Assembly (NCBI GenBank): GCA_036362985.1
Contig: JAYGXS010000010.1
Span: 13,104,720-13,168,719, forward strand
Source: Ligula intestinalis
Taxonomy: Eukaryota > Platyhelminthes > Cestoda > Diphyllobothriidea > Diphyllobothriidae
Direction: 5' to 3'
Length of the DNA stretch: 64,000 nt
A program made the position numbers and the translations under genes. The notes under the pieces are model-generated. The model did not search any database, was not told where the DNA came from, and worked only from the letters and a program-made list of their open reading frames with translations. Below are positions 35,786 to 47,351 of the stretch, piece after piece. Numbering within the stretch: position 1 is the stretch's first letter; every line of letters begins with the position of its first letter.

Positions 35786-37299
35786 TAGAAAATTCGGTGG
35801 GGATGACTTGCATGATCACCTAAACAGGACATGGGAATGGGACGCCCCCAACAAGGCCAACAGACTACTGGAGTCTAACCATAATCCTAACCATAGCCCA
35901 CGTCAAACCTCGTCCTAAACTTGATTCCAAACTCCACCTTAATCACGACCTAATTACCCCAGAATTTTGCAAAAAGCCACATGTGTGATGTGTTAGGAGC
36001 TGCCCTATCAGAATTACTCGTATGCAGCTCGGAAAAAACGCTCTCACGTCACACTATCGGTTTGCCCATACAAAAGGGCCTGCTCGCAAGCGTGGCCTTC
36101 AAGGAGACGACACAATGCGAGGCTGCCGGATAGGAATCAACCAATAGGGATGAAATAATAAGGTTGACAATCGAGTCGCCACTGCCTCGAGGACACAATA
36201 TGACCGGTTCGATCTTATAACGAGTGCTTGCTAAAATATTCGTACTAGGCACGCAATAAAGACTTCATTTTCGTGCGCCCTCGTCTCCTTGTTCGCCTTG
36301 GGGGATGGAATCAAAACGTCTGGGACCGGCAGAAATCTTAGCTTTTGACAACATTATATCATAATGGGCGGTTTCTGCTCCCACCTTTTTTGGCAGACAT
36401 AGAGTTTATCTTTAACGAAAATTATTCTACAGTGAGCGAGAGCATACAACTAGCATCAGATTTCCTACCATGTTGCGAGCTGGGCGTTATTGTGCATGAG
36501 TGCGCCTGGATGTGTTGTGGCGGGCCGTGGTATGGATATCAGTCTCGCAAACCATCTACGCCCTATCCTACCTCTTACAGAGCGGCAGATACAGCGAAAG
36601 TCTGATATAACTGTAAACAAACTCCCGGCGCATGCACTGGCGTTGGCCACATTATCTACCTTTACGTTACCTTCGTGGAAATAAAGCCGTCAGATGGCCA
36701 ATAACGTTGATGGGAAGGCAGGAAAACGTGTACATTTTGTTACAACATACCTATTGATCCCATCCCAGGAAGGTCTTTTTAACTCGATCTGGCGCAAGCA
36801 TTGTAAACTACAAGATTTATATTAAATAAATTTAAAAGGTCTATTGTCTTCAAATTTATCCACGTTGCTTGCAAAATATACAACATAGTGCGCATCAAAT
36901 GACATTTTTTTAATAACGTGGGAACGGCTAAAAATGCTTTACTCCTTCGTTCTCAAATGCTCGCTGCCCATAAGTCACGCATCGTCAATGCTTCCTTTTA
37001 CTAGTGTCCCGCCCCCCGAGGCTTGCCCTCTCAGCTACTCATGGCTAAATGATAAGACCTGCGTCCGCGTTCCCTGTCCTTCGCACCCTGGTTACTGAGA
37101 GAAGCCAACCGACTAACAGACGTTTCACCGAAGCAGGGTGACCCCCACAGTTGACGTCAGTTTAAACAGGCACGCGCGCTTCAAAATAGGCACATCTGGG
37201 TATGAATCACTTCAACCGATGCATCAAGACCCTGGATAGTCGACACCTCCTTTGGAAAAAAATAAACACATCAGTGCTAACCATTTAAACTCGCTTCCT
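35786..37299. other. no gene; degenerate CCTAACC-like run
   Basis: From 35,875 to 35,960 there is a loose run of AACCATAATCCTAACC-like units. Several frames of 60-86 codons show no domain. Confidence 0.4.
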
Positions 37300-37535
37300 A
37301 GTCACGTAAAAGTACCTGCCGTCATCACAACACGCACATTCTCGGACACGATTGGACGCAGTCACCACCAGCCCCGGCTTCCCCAGTGACCACTGCTACC
37401 TGAGACCAAAAAATAGGGTTATTTGCACAAAAGAGCCTTCATTTTAGTGACTTCTGCATTTTTCAATAACCTAGGATTTGACCTGATGATTTTAATGACT
37501 GGAGAACGACCACTGCTTAGACCTCTACAAGAACT
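37300..37535 (+). repeat. dispersed repeat family B, copy 2
   Basis: GTCATCACAACACGCACATT, GATTGGACGCAGTCACCACC, CCCAGTGACCACTGCTACCT, then GACTTCTGCATTT and GATTTGACCTGATGATTTTA occur in the same order as in copy 3 at 52.75 kb. It is noncoding and contains no A/B-box pair, so the SINE class is unclear. Confidence 0.6.
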
Positions 37536-39679
37536 ATTAGACATGCTTGTCAAACATTAAGAGGTCTATGAAGTCTGAAATATACAAACCCTAAATGCAT
37601 GTGTAAAGGCTGATCGTAGCAGGAATTACTCAGCAAATGGGACTTTTATTTTTTTACCAACATCGCACATCGCTTGAAAAATAGGCAGTTTTCCTTCTTA
37701 CCAAGTGGTTACAAGGAAATATATTTCCATCCATGTTCGTCAACCAGCGCAGACGCATTTTCTTTGTCAGATATATATGAAAGCGGACATGTCTGACCTC
37801 TGGTATTTGCGCGAGGGTTAATAATTAAAACAATTGTCAAATACATTAAGGAATACCAAAGAACTGTAAAGGGTGTACTCAGATTAGATTATGAGCATAT
37901 GGTACTTATATGAATACTTATGCTTATTAAAATTAAGTAATAATGATCAGGTGATTGTCGAACTATTCTTACAGTGACTGAAGGAAGCATTTTAAAAACT
38001 CTCAAACCGAAGAGGTGAATCCGCTATAAAAACGAGATATTCGTTATCGTAAAGACTTCCGACGATGAACGCTTGCACCAGAGTCTAAATAAAGGCCTTT
38101 CCAGCAAATAAATCTACTCGCAAAGAGGCAACAGAAAGTTCTCTCCCATTTCTGGATTCTGTAAACGCAACCTCGCAAAATACATCCACCGAGAGGAAAT
38201 GACTGCGGAAATCATCCTTAACTAAGAAAGTAACCACCATGTGACCCAAAAACCAAGCTGCGTTCTTATTATTTTTCAACGAGCCTATCGCTATTGCAGC
38301 AATTATGATTTGTTCAAGAGGGAACTAGGATACTTTCATAAGTTCTTTCGGTCCATCAGATATCCAATCAGCCTCAGACGTCAGGGAAAAGCACAAAACC
38401 CCTTCCCAATGGATATATAGTGCCGTGTAAGTGTAATTCTATGAGCATTTACAACACCATAGCTAAACGAGTAAGTCGTATCGGCATCTCTGTCACCCAC
38501 AAGCCGATATCTATTATGCGCAACCCAATGACCCCTTACCCGTAGAACAAATAAGCAACGTTGTTTTCCGCATACTGTGCGCCAGCTGTCTTTGCGTTTA
38601 CGTTGGCCACACAGGTCGACGTCTTGGAACTCGCATCAACGAAAATAAGTTTGCAGTTCACTGACGAGACTCCTCATCACTCGTATTTGCGCACTGGCTT
38701 GAGGATGACCATCACCTTACTTGGGACGGCACCGCGTAGATTGCGGTGACACGTGGTTTCGATTCCTATTTCAATGTTTTGTGTGCATAGCTCACTGACT
38801 CGAACCCAGAGCATTCGCGCATCAACATCCGGCCGAGTGGCGATGCACTAATGCGGCATTCCCCCGATAAATGACCTTATTTGGCTTTTCAACACCCCAT
38901 CCCTCACACCATTACTAACCGTAACTGGTTTATCCTCATCCTCCCTTGTGAACGTCTGTCTTCCTACTTCCAGTCCCCCACCAAACACTTAAGTGCGACA
39001 ATTCCAGTCCCAACTTTTTATTTAGTCCGTTGACGGGCAAGTGCATTCCGTTTAAAAATTTAAGAGTCAAACTCGATTTTTCGAAGTCCGTCTTTCCTTT
39101 GAAGTATAACTATATTTTGAACATAAAACATATCATGAACAGCGTATATGACCACGTTTATATCTGACTGCAGGTAGATTACAAAAATCCTTATCACAGG
39201 CATAATTATATAATGGTTAATTAAGCAAACAGTTGGCAGACTCATTATCTGTAATAGTTACTAAAATTCCTATCATGATCCTTAAATCACATTGCCAATA
39301 AAATCGATTCGAAGACAAGCGAGAATGCATCCCCAGTCCGCATAGAAATATTATGCTCCTTCTAGGAGGGCGTACTTAATTCGATTTGCCGCCGACATTT
39401 AAACCTATAATAGAAAGATTTTTAACACCGTTAAATGTCCTATGATAACGCATAGTATCTGTGCATTTATTAATACTTATTGTAACGCGTGGAACAGAGT
39501 GTGCAAAGAACTATTAGATCTGTTCATCATCACTTAAATTAATGCGTGGTTTTGGACGCAATGTATAAAGGCCGAAGTTTGCGAACTCTAAATACTTTGT
39601 ATGGGCAGATCATGTTATAAAGTATTCGGCAACTTGGAACAACTTTCTAAAACAGCCTATTATTAAAGTTCTTGGAGGG
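37536..39679. other. no gene seen
   Basis: Short frames only. A TTTCGATTCC B-box-like site near 38,757 has no clear partner. Confidence 0.4.
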
Positions 39680-40335
39680 GATTCAAAAGGGGTCTTCGAA
39701 AGGTCCTTATGTATTGTAGCCACCTCCTTAAAATTTTTAAGTAGGTTGAATCACCCATAATCTTCCAGGTTTCTTAAAGCCATCCGTCGATCCAGCGGGA
39801 ATTCGATGATGCAGTTGAACTGTAGAGTGGTCCTCGGAAGGCCGCTGCATACAAAATGCGCTTTAGTCAATAAATTAAGCAAAATTGGCCTTTTAACTTA
39901 ACCACGAGTATAATAACTTACTTACAAATTTTAAGTACGGTGGTTTTCACAATATTTCCATTTTTGTACTGCGTTTACGTTTTTTCTAATTAGTGCTGGT
40001 TGTACCGCTCGAAAATATGCCTCAATGGCCTTGCCCGAGGTTGTGGCACACTCCTCCGACAAACACGCACTCTCCGTTGGTCCGGTAGGGGTTAGCAATG
40101 ATATTAAAGCAAGCTTCAGTGCCCCCGCCCGAGGTTGGGGTACGTGCCCAAACTTACCTTCGTAACTTTTTATTTTACAGAATAATTGCAATCTTATCTG
40201 TTCCCTGACATTTCCCACCCCTCCTCTCCCTTAGAATCAAGAGCCCGAAAGACGGAGCAGCATGCTTGGCGCGCTCCCCAGGCGGCCCAACGAGGTAGTC
40301 CTACCAAGTTTTCTATCTTCTCTAAGCGGGAATAA
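39680..40335. repeat. dispersed repeat family C, second copy
   Basis: TTATGTATTGTAGCCACCTC, CCGTCGATCCAGCGGG, CTCCGTTGGTCCGGTAGGGG followed by TTAGCAATGATATTAAAGC, and then TCTGTTCCCTGACATTTCCC are in the same order as at 7.7-8.3 kb. It is noncoding. Confidence 0.55.
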
Positions 40336-40639
40336 GAAATAAATTGCGAGTGTTTGCTATAAAACGCATTTAAATGTATGCAAGCATCGAAAATCAATGC
40401 GACAATTGTTTAGCACGCTATTCCGTAACATAACAGTGCGCAGTTCTGGGCCTGAGGCAACGTTGGGTTAAACATTTTGCTCAAAAATCGAAAAGTCCAG
40501 ATAATTCCATGAATGTTTGCTATCGCTTTCTTACCCCGCAGTAACGACTGGAATGGGCAAACCCAATTTCCCTGTCGGGGGATGAATGATTCCCACTTTT
40601 GTTACGGAACTAAATTGTCCAGTTTTTTCTTAAGACTCA

Positions 40640-40985
40640 CTCACGAGCACTGGTAATGTCCACACAGTAGCTAGCATAACAGGCCGATGACTATCGTCGA
40701 CAAAGACAAGGGAGACTGAAATGACAAATTCTGGCCTACTAGCCGCCACCAGCCAGTCACTTAAGAGAAGGGATACTGCAGAAACCACGGTATTCATGCG
40801 AAAGTGGCCCATGTTGTCGGTATCGGGACTCATTCGTCTGAGGACACACTATCAAGTCTCGCTGATATGCACACAGTGGTTAGCAGTATAACCAGAGAAA
40901 CACTAAAAAAATACCAGGGAGACACCAATGGCTAATTCTGACTTATAAGCCATCATCAGCCAGCCAGTTTAGAGAAAGCATCATA
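40640..40985. repeat. two tandem SINE-like units, family D
   Basis: CACACAGTAGCTAGCATAAC near 40,660 and CACACAGTGGTTAGCAGTAT near 40,870 start units about 210 bases apart. Each continues to a GGGAGAC(T/A)..AATG block and a CCAGCCAGT(C/T) block. Single relatives lie at 6.7 and 27.6 kb. Confidence 0.5.
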
Positions 40986-41410
40986 CAGTAATAACGGACC
41001 TCACCCCTTAAAATAAAATCGATGCAGATAAGTGGTGGTAGGCTCGAGTCTTACAAGAATACACACTACCAAACATTTCAAACTAGCAATATTGTATAAG
41101 AAATCGCAATGAATTGTGAATACCAGTATGCCTAGATTATATGCTGGCCACTGGACCTAGCCTATGCACAGTGTGCGCAACAGCGAGTTTGCATTGGTAA
41201 GACAAAACAAAATTAATAAAAGGCGAGAAAGATGACCATGACGGAGACTTGTAGGGGCGGAAACAGTCCATTATAAGTAACTGCACGGAATCAAAAGATC
41301 CCAGAAATATGTCATATGGGACTTTTGATAATAGGGCCTATATGGGGGGAGCAAAACATTATTAAAAAACTTACCCAAAGAAAAGAGGCAAATGATAAGT
41401 TTATTCAGGA
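40986..41410. other. no gene seen
   Basis: A/T-rich sequence without recognisable features. Confidence 0.4.
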
Positions 41411-41414
41411 GAAA

Positions 41415-41505
41415 AAGAGACGATCACTGAAACATGAGTTTAAATTTCCCTACGTTTCAGAAACTGTCGAGAATCCTTAATCCGTACGTAATCGTAGGAA
41501 ATTCG
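41415..41505 (-). repeat. hammerhead-like hairpin family member (decayed)
   Basis: On the plus strand GACGATCACTGAAACATGAG opens the left arm and TACGTTTC (41,451-41,458) is the complement of GAAACGTA. AGAATCCTTAATCCG (41,470-41,484) is the complement of the CUGANGA and helix II region, here CGGATTA. Short arms CCTACG and CGTAGG remain. It is the same family as the 48.5-kb hairpin. Confidence 0.5.
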
Positions 41506-42835
41506 GAGGAATGCGCAGAGAAAATTATTGTTAAACAGCAAACAAAAGGCACTCGATAATTGAAAAAATGTATGAAAATAAATAAAAGGGTATAAATTAT
41601 AACAACATTGCATTAAAAATAATAAGAAATAACAAGGGGCACCAGTCCTATACCACAATATTCTGAGGTGTCTGGTAAGGTTTTTGATAGACTTTTACTG
41701 AAAATGCCTATTTAAAAAAAACTTGACATGTGCTAGGATAATGAAAGGTTTACATGCGACTATAGTTCTCTCTTGCTTGACCGGGGATACGCAGCGTTCT
41801 CAGAGCACTCAGGATGCATGTGCTCTCCAACACAGCAAAATGGATCGTGGTCCTTATATTTACATTCAAGAGAACCCGAGACGATCAACCCACTTACTTT
41901 ATATAAAATTGCTTTATAGTGTAAGGACACGGGGGCAAAAGAAGCTTTTGTAGGCCCACTCACATACCCCTAGTCCCAGCATTTTTGCCCACAAAAATGT
42001 AAATATAGAGTTTTTGGGATCAGGAAATAGGATAAAAAGAGAAGGAAATTTCTAGAAGTAAGTGTCAAGTGAATAGAATGTATTCGAAGTTGGTTTCTAC
42101 GGCCACTGGGCGTAAGTTGTTGTGCAAGTAAATTGAAGGTGTGCGCGGCGCATCGCGCCGCGGACTATACTAATCTAACTCCAGAATGGTAAGTTGGATC
42201 TCAAGTAAGTTGAAGTAGACGACCTCGTAACCGTCATTTAAATTTTTTGGGAAATTCAAGAAACCCGCAATTTGATGCTCACGTTCTTCCGCAATAAGTT
42301 AGACGATAATACAGATTAGGAAACTCTATAGCTTTAAATCAACAGCATTTCTAAATACAATAAAATAAAAATGTGTATAGCATTTATTCAAGTGTATTCC
42401 ACTGCATGTCCTAATTCTTCACCCATTAAACTTTATAAGCACAGTTTTCGAAAGAAAACACGCAAGGAGTTGGGATTAATGAGTGGGCCTACATAAGTTA
42501 ATACTGCAGACACGGAAATTCAACAGATAATAGTAGGATGTAAGCAAGTATTTGCACAGACTAATGTTGTTGCAGTGTCGTTGAAAAGAAGCTTATTCAA
42601 AAACCAGGTTTCCAAAGCGTCTCAAAAGGCTAAGCATCAGGCTATAGCACAACCCATATTACCATTCCACATACGTCAGAATGACAGATAATGTTTTACT
42701 TGATACTCCTCGTCCTCCTAAGGGCAGGAAAATAGTAAAATGGTTGGAAAGCACTAAGAAATATTGCGAATGCGTGTGTCTCCAAATCAGTTTATGTGAC
42801 GCGCAATTTAGCAAAGCACTTTTAAATATGATTTA
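41506..42835. other. no gene seen
   Basis: Short frames only; the 76-codon frame at 41,723 has no recognisable domain. Sequence just left of 42,836 no longer reads as Penelope-like. Confidence 0.4.
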
Positions 42836-43830
42836 ACATTCCTTGATTTGCTTTTGTGTAAAAGAGCTGATGGGAGCATTCAACGTGGGGTATATCGCAA
42901 GAAGACGTGTTCCGGGCAATAAATTAATTTTGCTAGTTTCGCACCGTTGAACTTCAAACGCAATTTACTACGACGTTTGACGCAAAGTGCGAAGAGGATC
43001 TGCCCGACTGATAGCATTGCAGAGGAGCTGAAGATTGTTGAAGGCGTGTTTCGACAAAATGATTATCCATGTCGATTTATTGCTTAAAACATGACTGAAA
43101 GGCCGCCAAAGCCCTCAGTATTAAAAGTAGAGAAAAAACAGATCTTCATCGGTGTCCTATTTCAAGGGGACGGACCAAGCGAACTTCTAAGGAGGCGCCT
43201 GCGTCAAGCCATAGCAACTATTTTCCCAGCAGTCAACGCCCATATTTTGTTCTCAGCTACTACCATCCTATACGGAGAGATCAAGGATAAACTGCCAGCT
43301 CAGACCACCTCTATGTGCATACATTCATTTACCTGTTCCTGTGGGGCAGGATATATTGGTCGCACGAGTCTGCGTTTATCCAAAAGAGCAAGAGAACACA
43401 TCCATAGCATGGTTAGGGCAGGGCCAAATTAAGGGTATAAATGGTTCTATTCTAGCGCACCTGGCAGACTCAGACCATCGCGTGGATGCCAAAGAGGCCT
43501 TCTGAGTGATATACAAGGTGCCCTCGAGCTACTCAAAATTCATCGGACAGCGTCTGTTGGCAATGGCAGAGGCTGCCACCATTAGGCTACGCCGACCAGT
43601 GCTGTGCGCCCAAAAGAAGTTCATCGCGGCGCCACAGTTACCATGGGCGAAACTAGCTAACACGCCTACACACGGTGGACCACTGGCCTCGGAAAGGGAC
43701 CCCCGCAGAGACGAACAAGTCCGAAATCCAACCATGCACACCTTATCACCTGCCTCGGATGTCGGCAACTTCCCCAACCACCCCCACCCCTTTCTTAACA
43801 CCCCCACCCCACCGACCCTGACAACAATAA
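42836..43830 (+). pseudogene. Penelope-like element, 3' fragment with GIY-YIG endonuclease
   Basis: The plus-strand frame begins within the end of the reverse transcriptase: TFLDLLLCKRADGSIQRGVY, then RKKTCSGQ. It continues RRLTQSAKRICPTDSIAEEL, FRQNDYPCRFIA and the linker LFQGDGPSELLRRRLRQA. The GIY-YIG domain follows: FTCSCGAGYIGRTSLRLSKR, then REH. Further on are AHLADSDHRVD, LLAMAEAATIRLRRP and QKKFIAAPQLPWAKL. GIY-YIG nucleases nick the target for Penelope-like reverse transcription. Stops and shifts near 43,090, 43,430 and 43,503 break the frame. The GAGYIGRT style differs from the GQSNYVGET style at 49.1 kb, so two Penelope-like families are present. The 5' end is truncated; no terminal repeat was seen. 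Confidence 0.78.
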
Positions 43831-44395
43831 CGCGAAATCTGTCCACCAACCACCATAGTTTATTTATTTCATTACCATATAAATGTAAAGGCCTGACGAG
43901 AATTTATCGAGAACAAACGTATGTTCGCCAATTTATCTTCGGAAATTTTGCATGGTTTTCGCAGATTTACCAGTTGTTTGAAAAAGTCGAAAGTGTTCAT
44001 ACACCCGCAAATTTACTCGTAAAAATTCGCCTAGCAGTCTTTAAAAGGACCTTGGGTGCACGCTTATGCCAATATGCCAAGGGATCTTCCGATTATTTCT
44101 GAGTCAACTTGCCCAGAAATCAAGCGGATTTTGAAATGCTGAAAAGTCGTGTTCCCGTTCATTGTAGGCAGATGTGAAGTCAGTATGTTGAAAATACTTT
44201 TTAAATATTCCATTTTATTGCAATAAATAAAGGAATTTTTGCAAATCAATTACGAAACAAAGTTGCATTAGGTAGATGCATTCCTGTATTGTGTATGACC
44301 TGAATGCTAGATGTGCGCAAATTTATAGTTCTAATACACAGAAGGTATGCACATTTATTGGACAGTAGAAAGGAAAATGAGTCTGAACCTCGCCT
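43831..44395. other. C-rich tail then no gene
   Basis: CCCCCACCCC-type runs at 43,780-43,815 end the Penelope-like fragment. The remainder is A/T-rich and featureless. The intact receptor ends at 44,396. Confidence 0.4.
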
Positions 44396-45517
44396 TTAGC
44401 CACTATGGTCCTCCGCATCCATCATGTTTCTCTTGCCCAACCTCTTTTGAATGGACGCAATTGCCACGAAGATGAGTGATCGCATGGCGGAAATGTGGAA
44501 GAAGAGAATGAGTGGCACCAGCGCGGTGAAAAGAGTCAGCAGGACATCACTGAACTGTTGGCTTGGACTATCCATCGTGTAGGTCAGGAAGCCAGCCGCA
44601 CTCAAGAACTGGTAGGCTGCATCATAAGTGAAGGTTGCGATGTAGGCAGCCGTCAATGGTATTATGCAAAATGATGCCGACCAGATATGATGCGCAGAAC
44701 CCTCATCGGATCCGACGGGGCCACCTGCACCACGCTTCTTACCATTGCCCGACTTGGAGGGGATAAAGGATGAAATCGATATCGCGTCTGCTTGGCTGAA
44801 GGATGATGATCGAGGGTCCGGAAATGCGAGTTCTTCCAGTTCATCTACCAGTTCTCCCCGCTCTGAGCGCCACAATCGTACAAGTAAAGCAGTGCAGATG
44901 CAGACGAGTAAAGCCGGATAGATGAAACCAAGGAGCGCTGCCCACAGGAATGTGTGAGCATAAATAACGGAGAGGAGGGCAAAGTTTTCGGTTGGCGTGG
45001 CACAGGCACAGTTGATCGTATGCAGCCGTGCTTGAAGGAGTTGAGGCGCTGTGCTAAGCAAACTGCAAGCAAACACCAAGAGCATGTAGCCAGTGCGACG
45101 CTGTTTCTCCGTAATGAGTGGATAGTGTTTAAGTTGCAGAATTTCAAAGCCTCTATTAAAGGCAAAGAAGAATAGACTATGGTAGATGTGGGACCTGCTA
45201 TACCAGTAGACAAAACGGGTGCTCCAAAATATACAGACCAGATTGTCAATAAATGAAATGCCAGTGTTAGGGCTGGGGTCAATGACATCATAAAGAAAGC
45301 TAACTAGTGAAGAAACTAGACAGCTTAAGGAAAGAGCTCGCAGAAGTGCTAGATCTTCGGGCTTCCTTTTGCGAAGCAGAAAGAGTAGAACGGTGACTAT
45401 GAGGTTAGCGAGGAATCCAAACAGCTCCAGCATCATTTCACAAATATCCAAACCATTGGGCCAGGAAATTGCCTCGCTGCAACTCCAGAATGCGTGCTTA
45501 CCATCTGTCATTCCCAT
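44396..45517 (-). CDS. rhodopsin-like orphan G-protein-coupled receptor, copy B (intact)
   Basis: A single 373-residue frame reads from ATG at 45,517. A second ATG at 45,511 (MTDGKHAFW) aligns with the start of copy C (MSESSKAFW) and may be the true start. I see seven apolar segments: TM1 25-48 (GFLANLIVTVLLFLL, matching the class A GN motif), TM2 55-77, TM3 93-121 ending FFFAFNRG in the DRY position, TM4 143-163, TM5 178-214, TM6 279-304 and TM7 323-345 (LVPLILFF in place of NPxxY). Cys95 with Cys170 or Cys172 could form the TM3-ECL2 disulphide. The third loop (215-278) is long and Ser/Gly/Lys-rich. The FxxCWxP motif of TM6 is absent. This suggests a divergent flatworm-specific class A receptor at the plasma membrane; the ligand is unknown. 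Copies A and C are pseudogenes. Confidence 0.8.
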   Translation of the reverse strand: MGMTDGKHAFWSCSEAISWPNGLDICEMMLELFGFLANLIVTVLLFLLRKRKPEDLALLRALSLSCLVSSLVSFLYDVIDPSPNTGISFIDNLVCIFWSTRFVYWYSRSHIYHSLFFFAFNRGFEILQLKHYPLITEKQRRTGYMLLVFACSLLSTAPQLLQARLHTINCACATPTENFALLSVIYAHTFLWAALLGFIYPALLVCICTALLVRLWRSERGELVDELEELAFPDPRSSSFSQADAISISSFIPSKSGNGKKRGAGGPVGSDEGSAHHIWSASFCIIPLTAAYIATFTYDAAYQFLSAAGFLTYTMDSPSQQFSDVLLTLFTALVPLILFFHISAMRSLIFVAIASIQKRLGKRNMMDAEDHSG

Positions 45518-45579
45518 TCTCAAATGTGACTTGATGAATGCCTTCAAAGACTAGTGAGGTTTCTCCGGGCACCAATGGG

Positions 45580-45619
45580 ATGCTGGGATGGTTGTTAGTG
45601 ATATTATAACCAATCAGGA
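45580..45619 (-). promoter_or_regulatory. conserved CCAAT-type upstream block of receptor B
   Basis: About 100 bases upstream of the receptor B start, the gene strand reads CCTGATTGGTTATAATATCA. It combines an inverted CCAAT pentamer with a TATAATA-like run. The same block occurs upstream of copy A (19,061-19,078). A second shared piece (GCACCAATGGGATGCTGGGA) is echoed upstream of copy C as GCACCAATTGGAAGCTAGGA near 56,883. A conserved core promoter is the simplest reading. Confidence 0.5.
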
Positions 45620-46010
45620 GCCGATGCCGATAGACTAGGAGAAACGTTCTCACCTCATGTGGAAAGAAAATGTTTGCATACGGCCTTATTTGACTGTTTA
45701 TACATCTGAGACGCAAGTCACCGTCGCTGCATGAAAGATTTGTTGAGCATGCGGTGACCATAATCGAAACCGAAGGTGTAACTGTGTATGTCTTGAAAAA
45801 TGCACGCGAAAAATGTTGCACAGTTTCCCAATGCTTTTAATTTTGGAAGAATACGAGGATACGTCTCGTTTGCATAGCCTGTGCTGTAAACTAATGAAAC
45901 TCTACCAACATGCACGTCCCTAACCACCATAAGTGTAAATTCACACCGCTTAAAGTTTACAGCCAATACACGCAAACATGCTTGTCCCAGAACTTAATTA
46001 AGAAGAAGTA
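45620..46010. other. no gene seen
   Basis: Two minus-strand frames overlap here without recognisable features. Confidence 0.4.
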
Positions 46011-46015
46011 GATGT

Positions 46016-46090
46016 GATCGCTAGGGCAAGAATTTTATTTGTCTGACGTTTCTAAATTCTTCGCGGATCCATGATCAGAAACAGTAGCAG
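46016..46090 (-). repeat. hammerhead-like family member upstream of the Penelope-like element
   Basis: Plus-strand GATCGCTAGGGCAAGAATTT is the left arm. GACGTTTC (46,045-46,052) is the complement of an intact GAAACGTC, and TGATCAG (46,072-46,078) of CTGATCA, one base from CUGANGA. Helix II (TGGATCC...GAATTTA) is decayed. The right arm is nearly lost. It lies about 420 bases before the first Penelope-like codons, where a pseudo-LTR would be expected, but on the opposite strand. Confidence 0.5.
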
Positions 46091-47185
46091 AAAATTCTAT
46101 TTCATGCATATAAGAATGCAGTATTTAAAGGGTAACAGTCAGTGTGATACTGCACCCGTATGACAAATAACGCCTCCACTATCGAGGATTATTTCCCACT
46201 TGAAAGCTAAGTGCTTGATGGCTAGCGGGCGAGCCGTGACCTGAAGAGCTTTCGTCTCATATGGTAGAAATAATGATTGCTTACCCATCTGGTTCTCTAG
46301 CACTGGCGGAAGACGACACGTTGGCCTGTGTGCTCCCCAGTTTGTGAGTTTATGGGCGGAGACAGCACAAAAACTGTTTCAGCAAGGATTGACTGAACGA
46401 GTCCGCGAAAAGGCGTAATACGCGAAGCAGCACTGGGGAACCAATTTCGCAAGCTGCATAATCCAATGTCAGCCAGAAATGAAATAATGGTACACTAGCT
46501 GTCGCCCAAGAAGCTGCCGAAGGAGCAAATACAGGTTCTACAGCACAATGCCTCCTTCTGTATGGACAATGCTAAATCTGCTTATATGATTGTAACTGTG
46601 AGGGTCATCCGTTATCAGGCGGAGGCAACGGAGGAGAAGAAAAACCATATCCGATACCAGGTATCGTCCCAGCTTATGGCTCATCAACTGCGAGAAGTAC
46701 TCTCTGAGGTCAAACGCGATGCACTAAGGCTGACCACGACATCTTCGTTGTGCCAACTGACAAGGGGCATTCCACCCACGTATTGGACAGAGTAGACAGA
46801 AGAGAAGCAGTCTATTGTGGCCAAACCAGACGAACGAGAACACAAGTTAGCGGTGAACAGACGAGACCACATTTCGGAGTTTTCCATGCGCACACTTGAC
46901 ACAGGAGACACACTTGCGAGGAAGCAAAATCACATGGTTGGCGCCTCCCAACTAGGGAAGACCGAGAATTCCTAGAGACCATGTACTTAGACGAGGCATG
47001 CATCGACAAGAATATTGATTTGGAGGTGAATTGAAAATCTCTCAAGATCAGATGAAAGCCAAAACAGCCACACTGACCGCATAATTAAATGCGGGTGAAG
47101 ATTATCTTCCTACGAGCTGCCTCACTGTAGACTCTTTTGTAAGTCATCATTTTGATTTAACTGTTTTCGAAACATTCTTATTTGC

Positions 47186-47220
47186 CTGACGATGAGCTGG
47201 GGAACCAGACTGGAAAATTC
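47186..47220 (+). ncRNA. hammerhead-like core inside the Penelope-like region, sense strand
   Basis: CTGACGA (47,186-47,192) is followed by a small helix II (CTGG-GGAA-CCAG) and GAAAA (47,213-47,217). ACATTC precedes it by eight bases. It is alignable with the 27.36- and 34.16-kb copies (same TGACGATGA/GACCTGGG order, then AAAATT and AAAGTTG-like sequence). It lies in the non-Penelope segment between the N-terminal and RT parts. Flanking helices are weak, so activity is doubtful. Confidence 0.4.
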
Positions 47221-47351
47221 ACGTAACAAAAATTATTGCTTCCTAAAAGGCTCTACCGTGTACAATATATATCTCTTGATATGTTGATATTTCAGTACAC
47301 AAGAAAAGACTACTTTAAGCAAGTTAAACACTTTCCAAAGGAAAAGGTGAC

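Noticed and set aside
43529..43849. 106-codon minus-strand frame
   Set aside because: Antisense to the Penelope-like C-terminal fragment.
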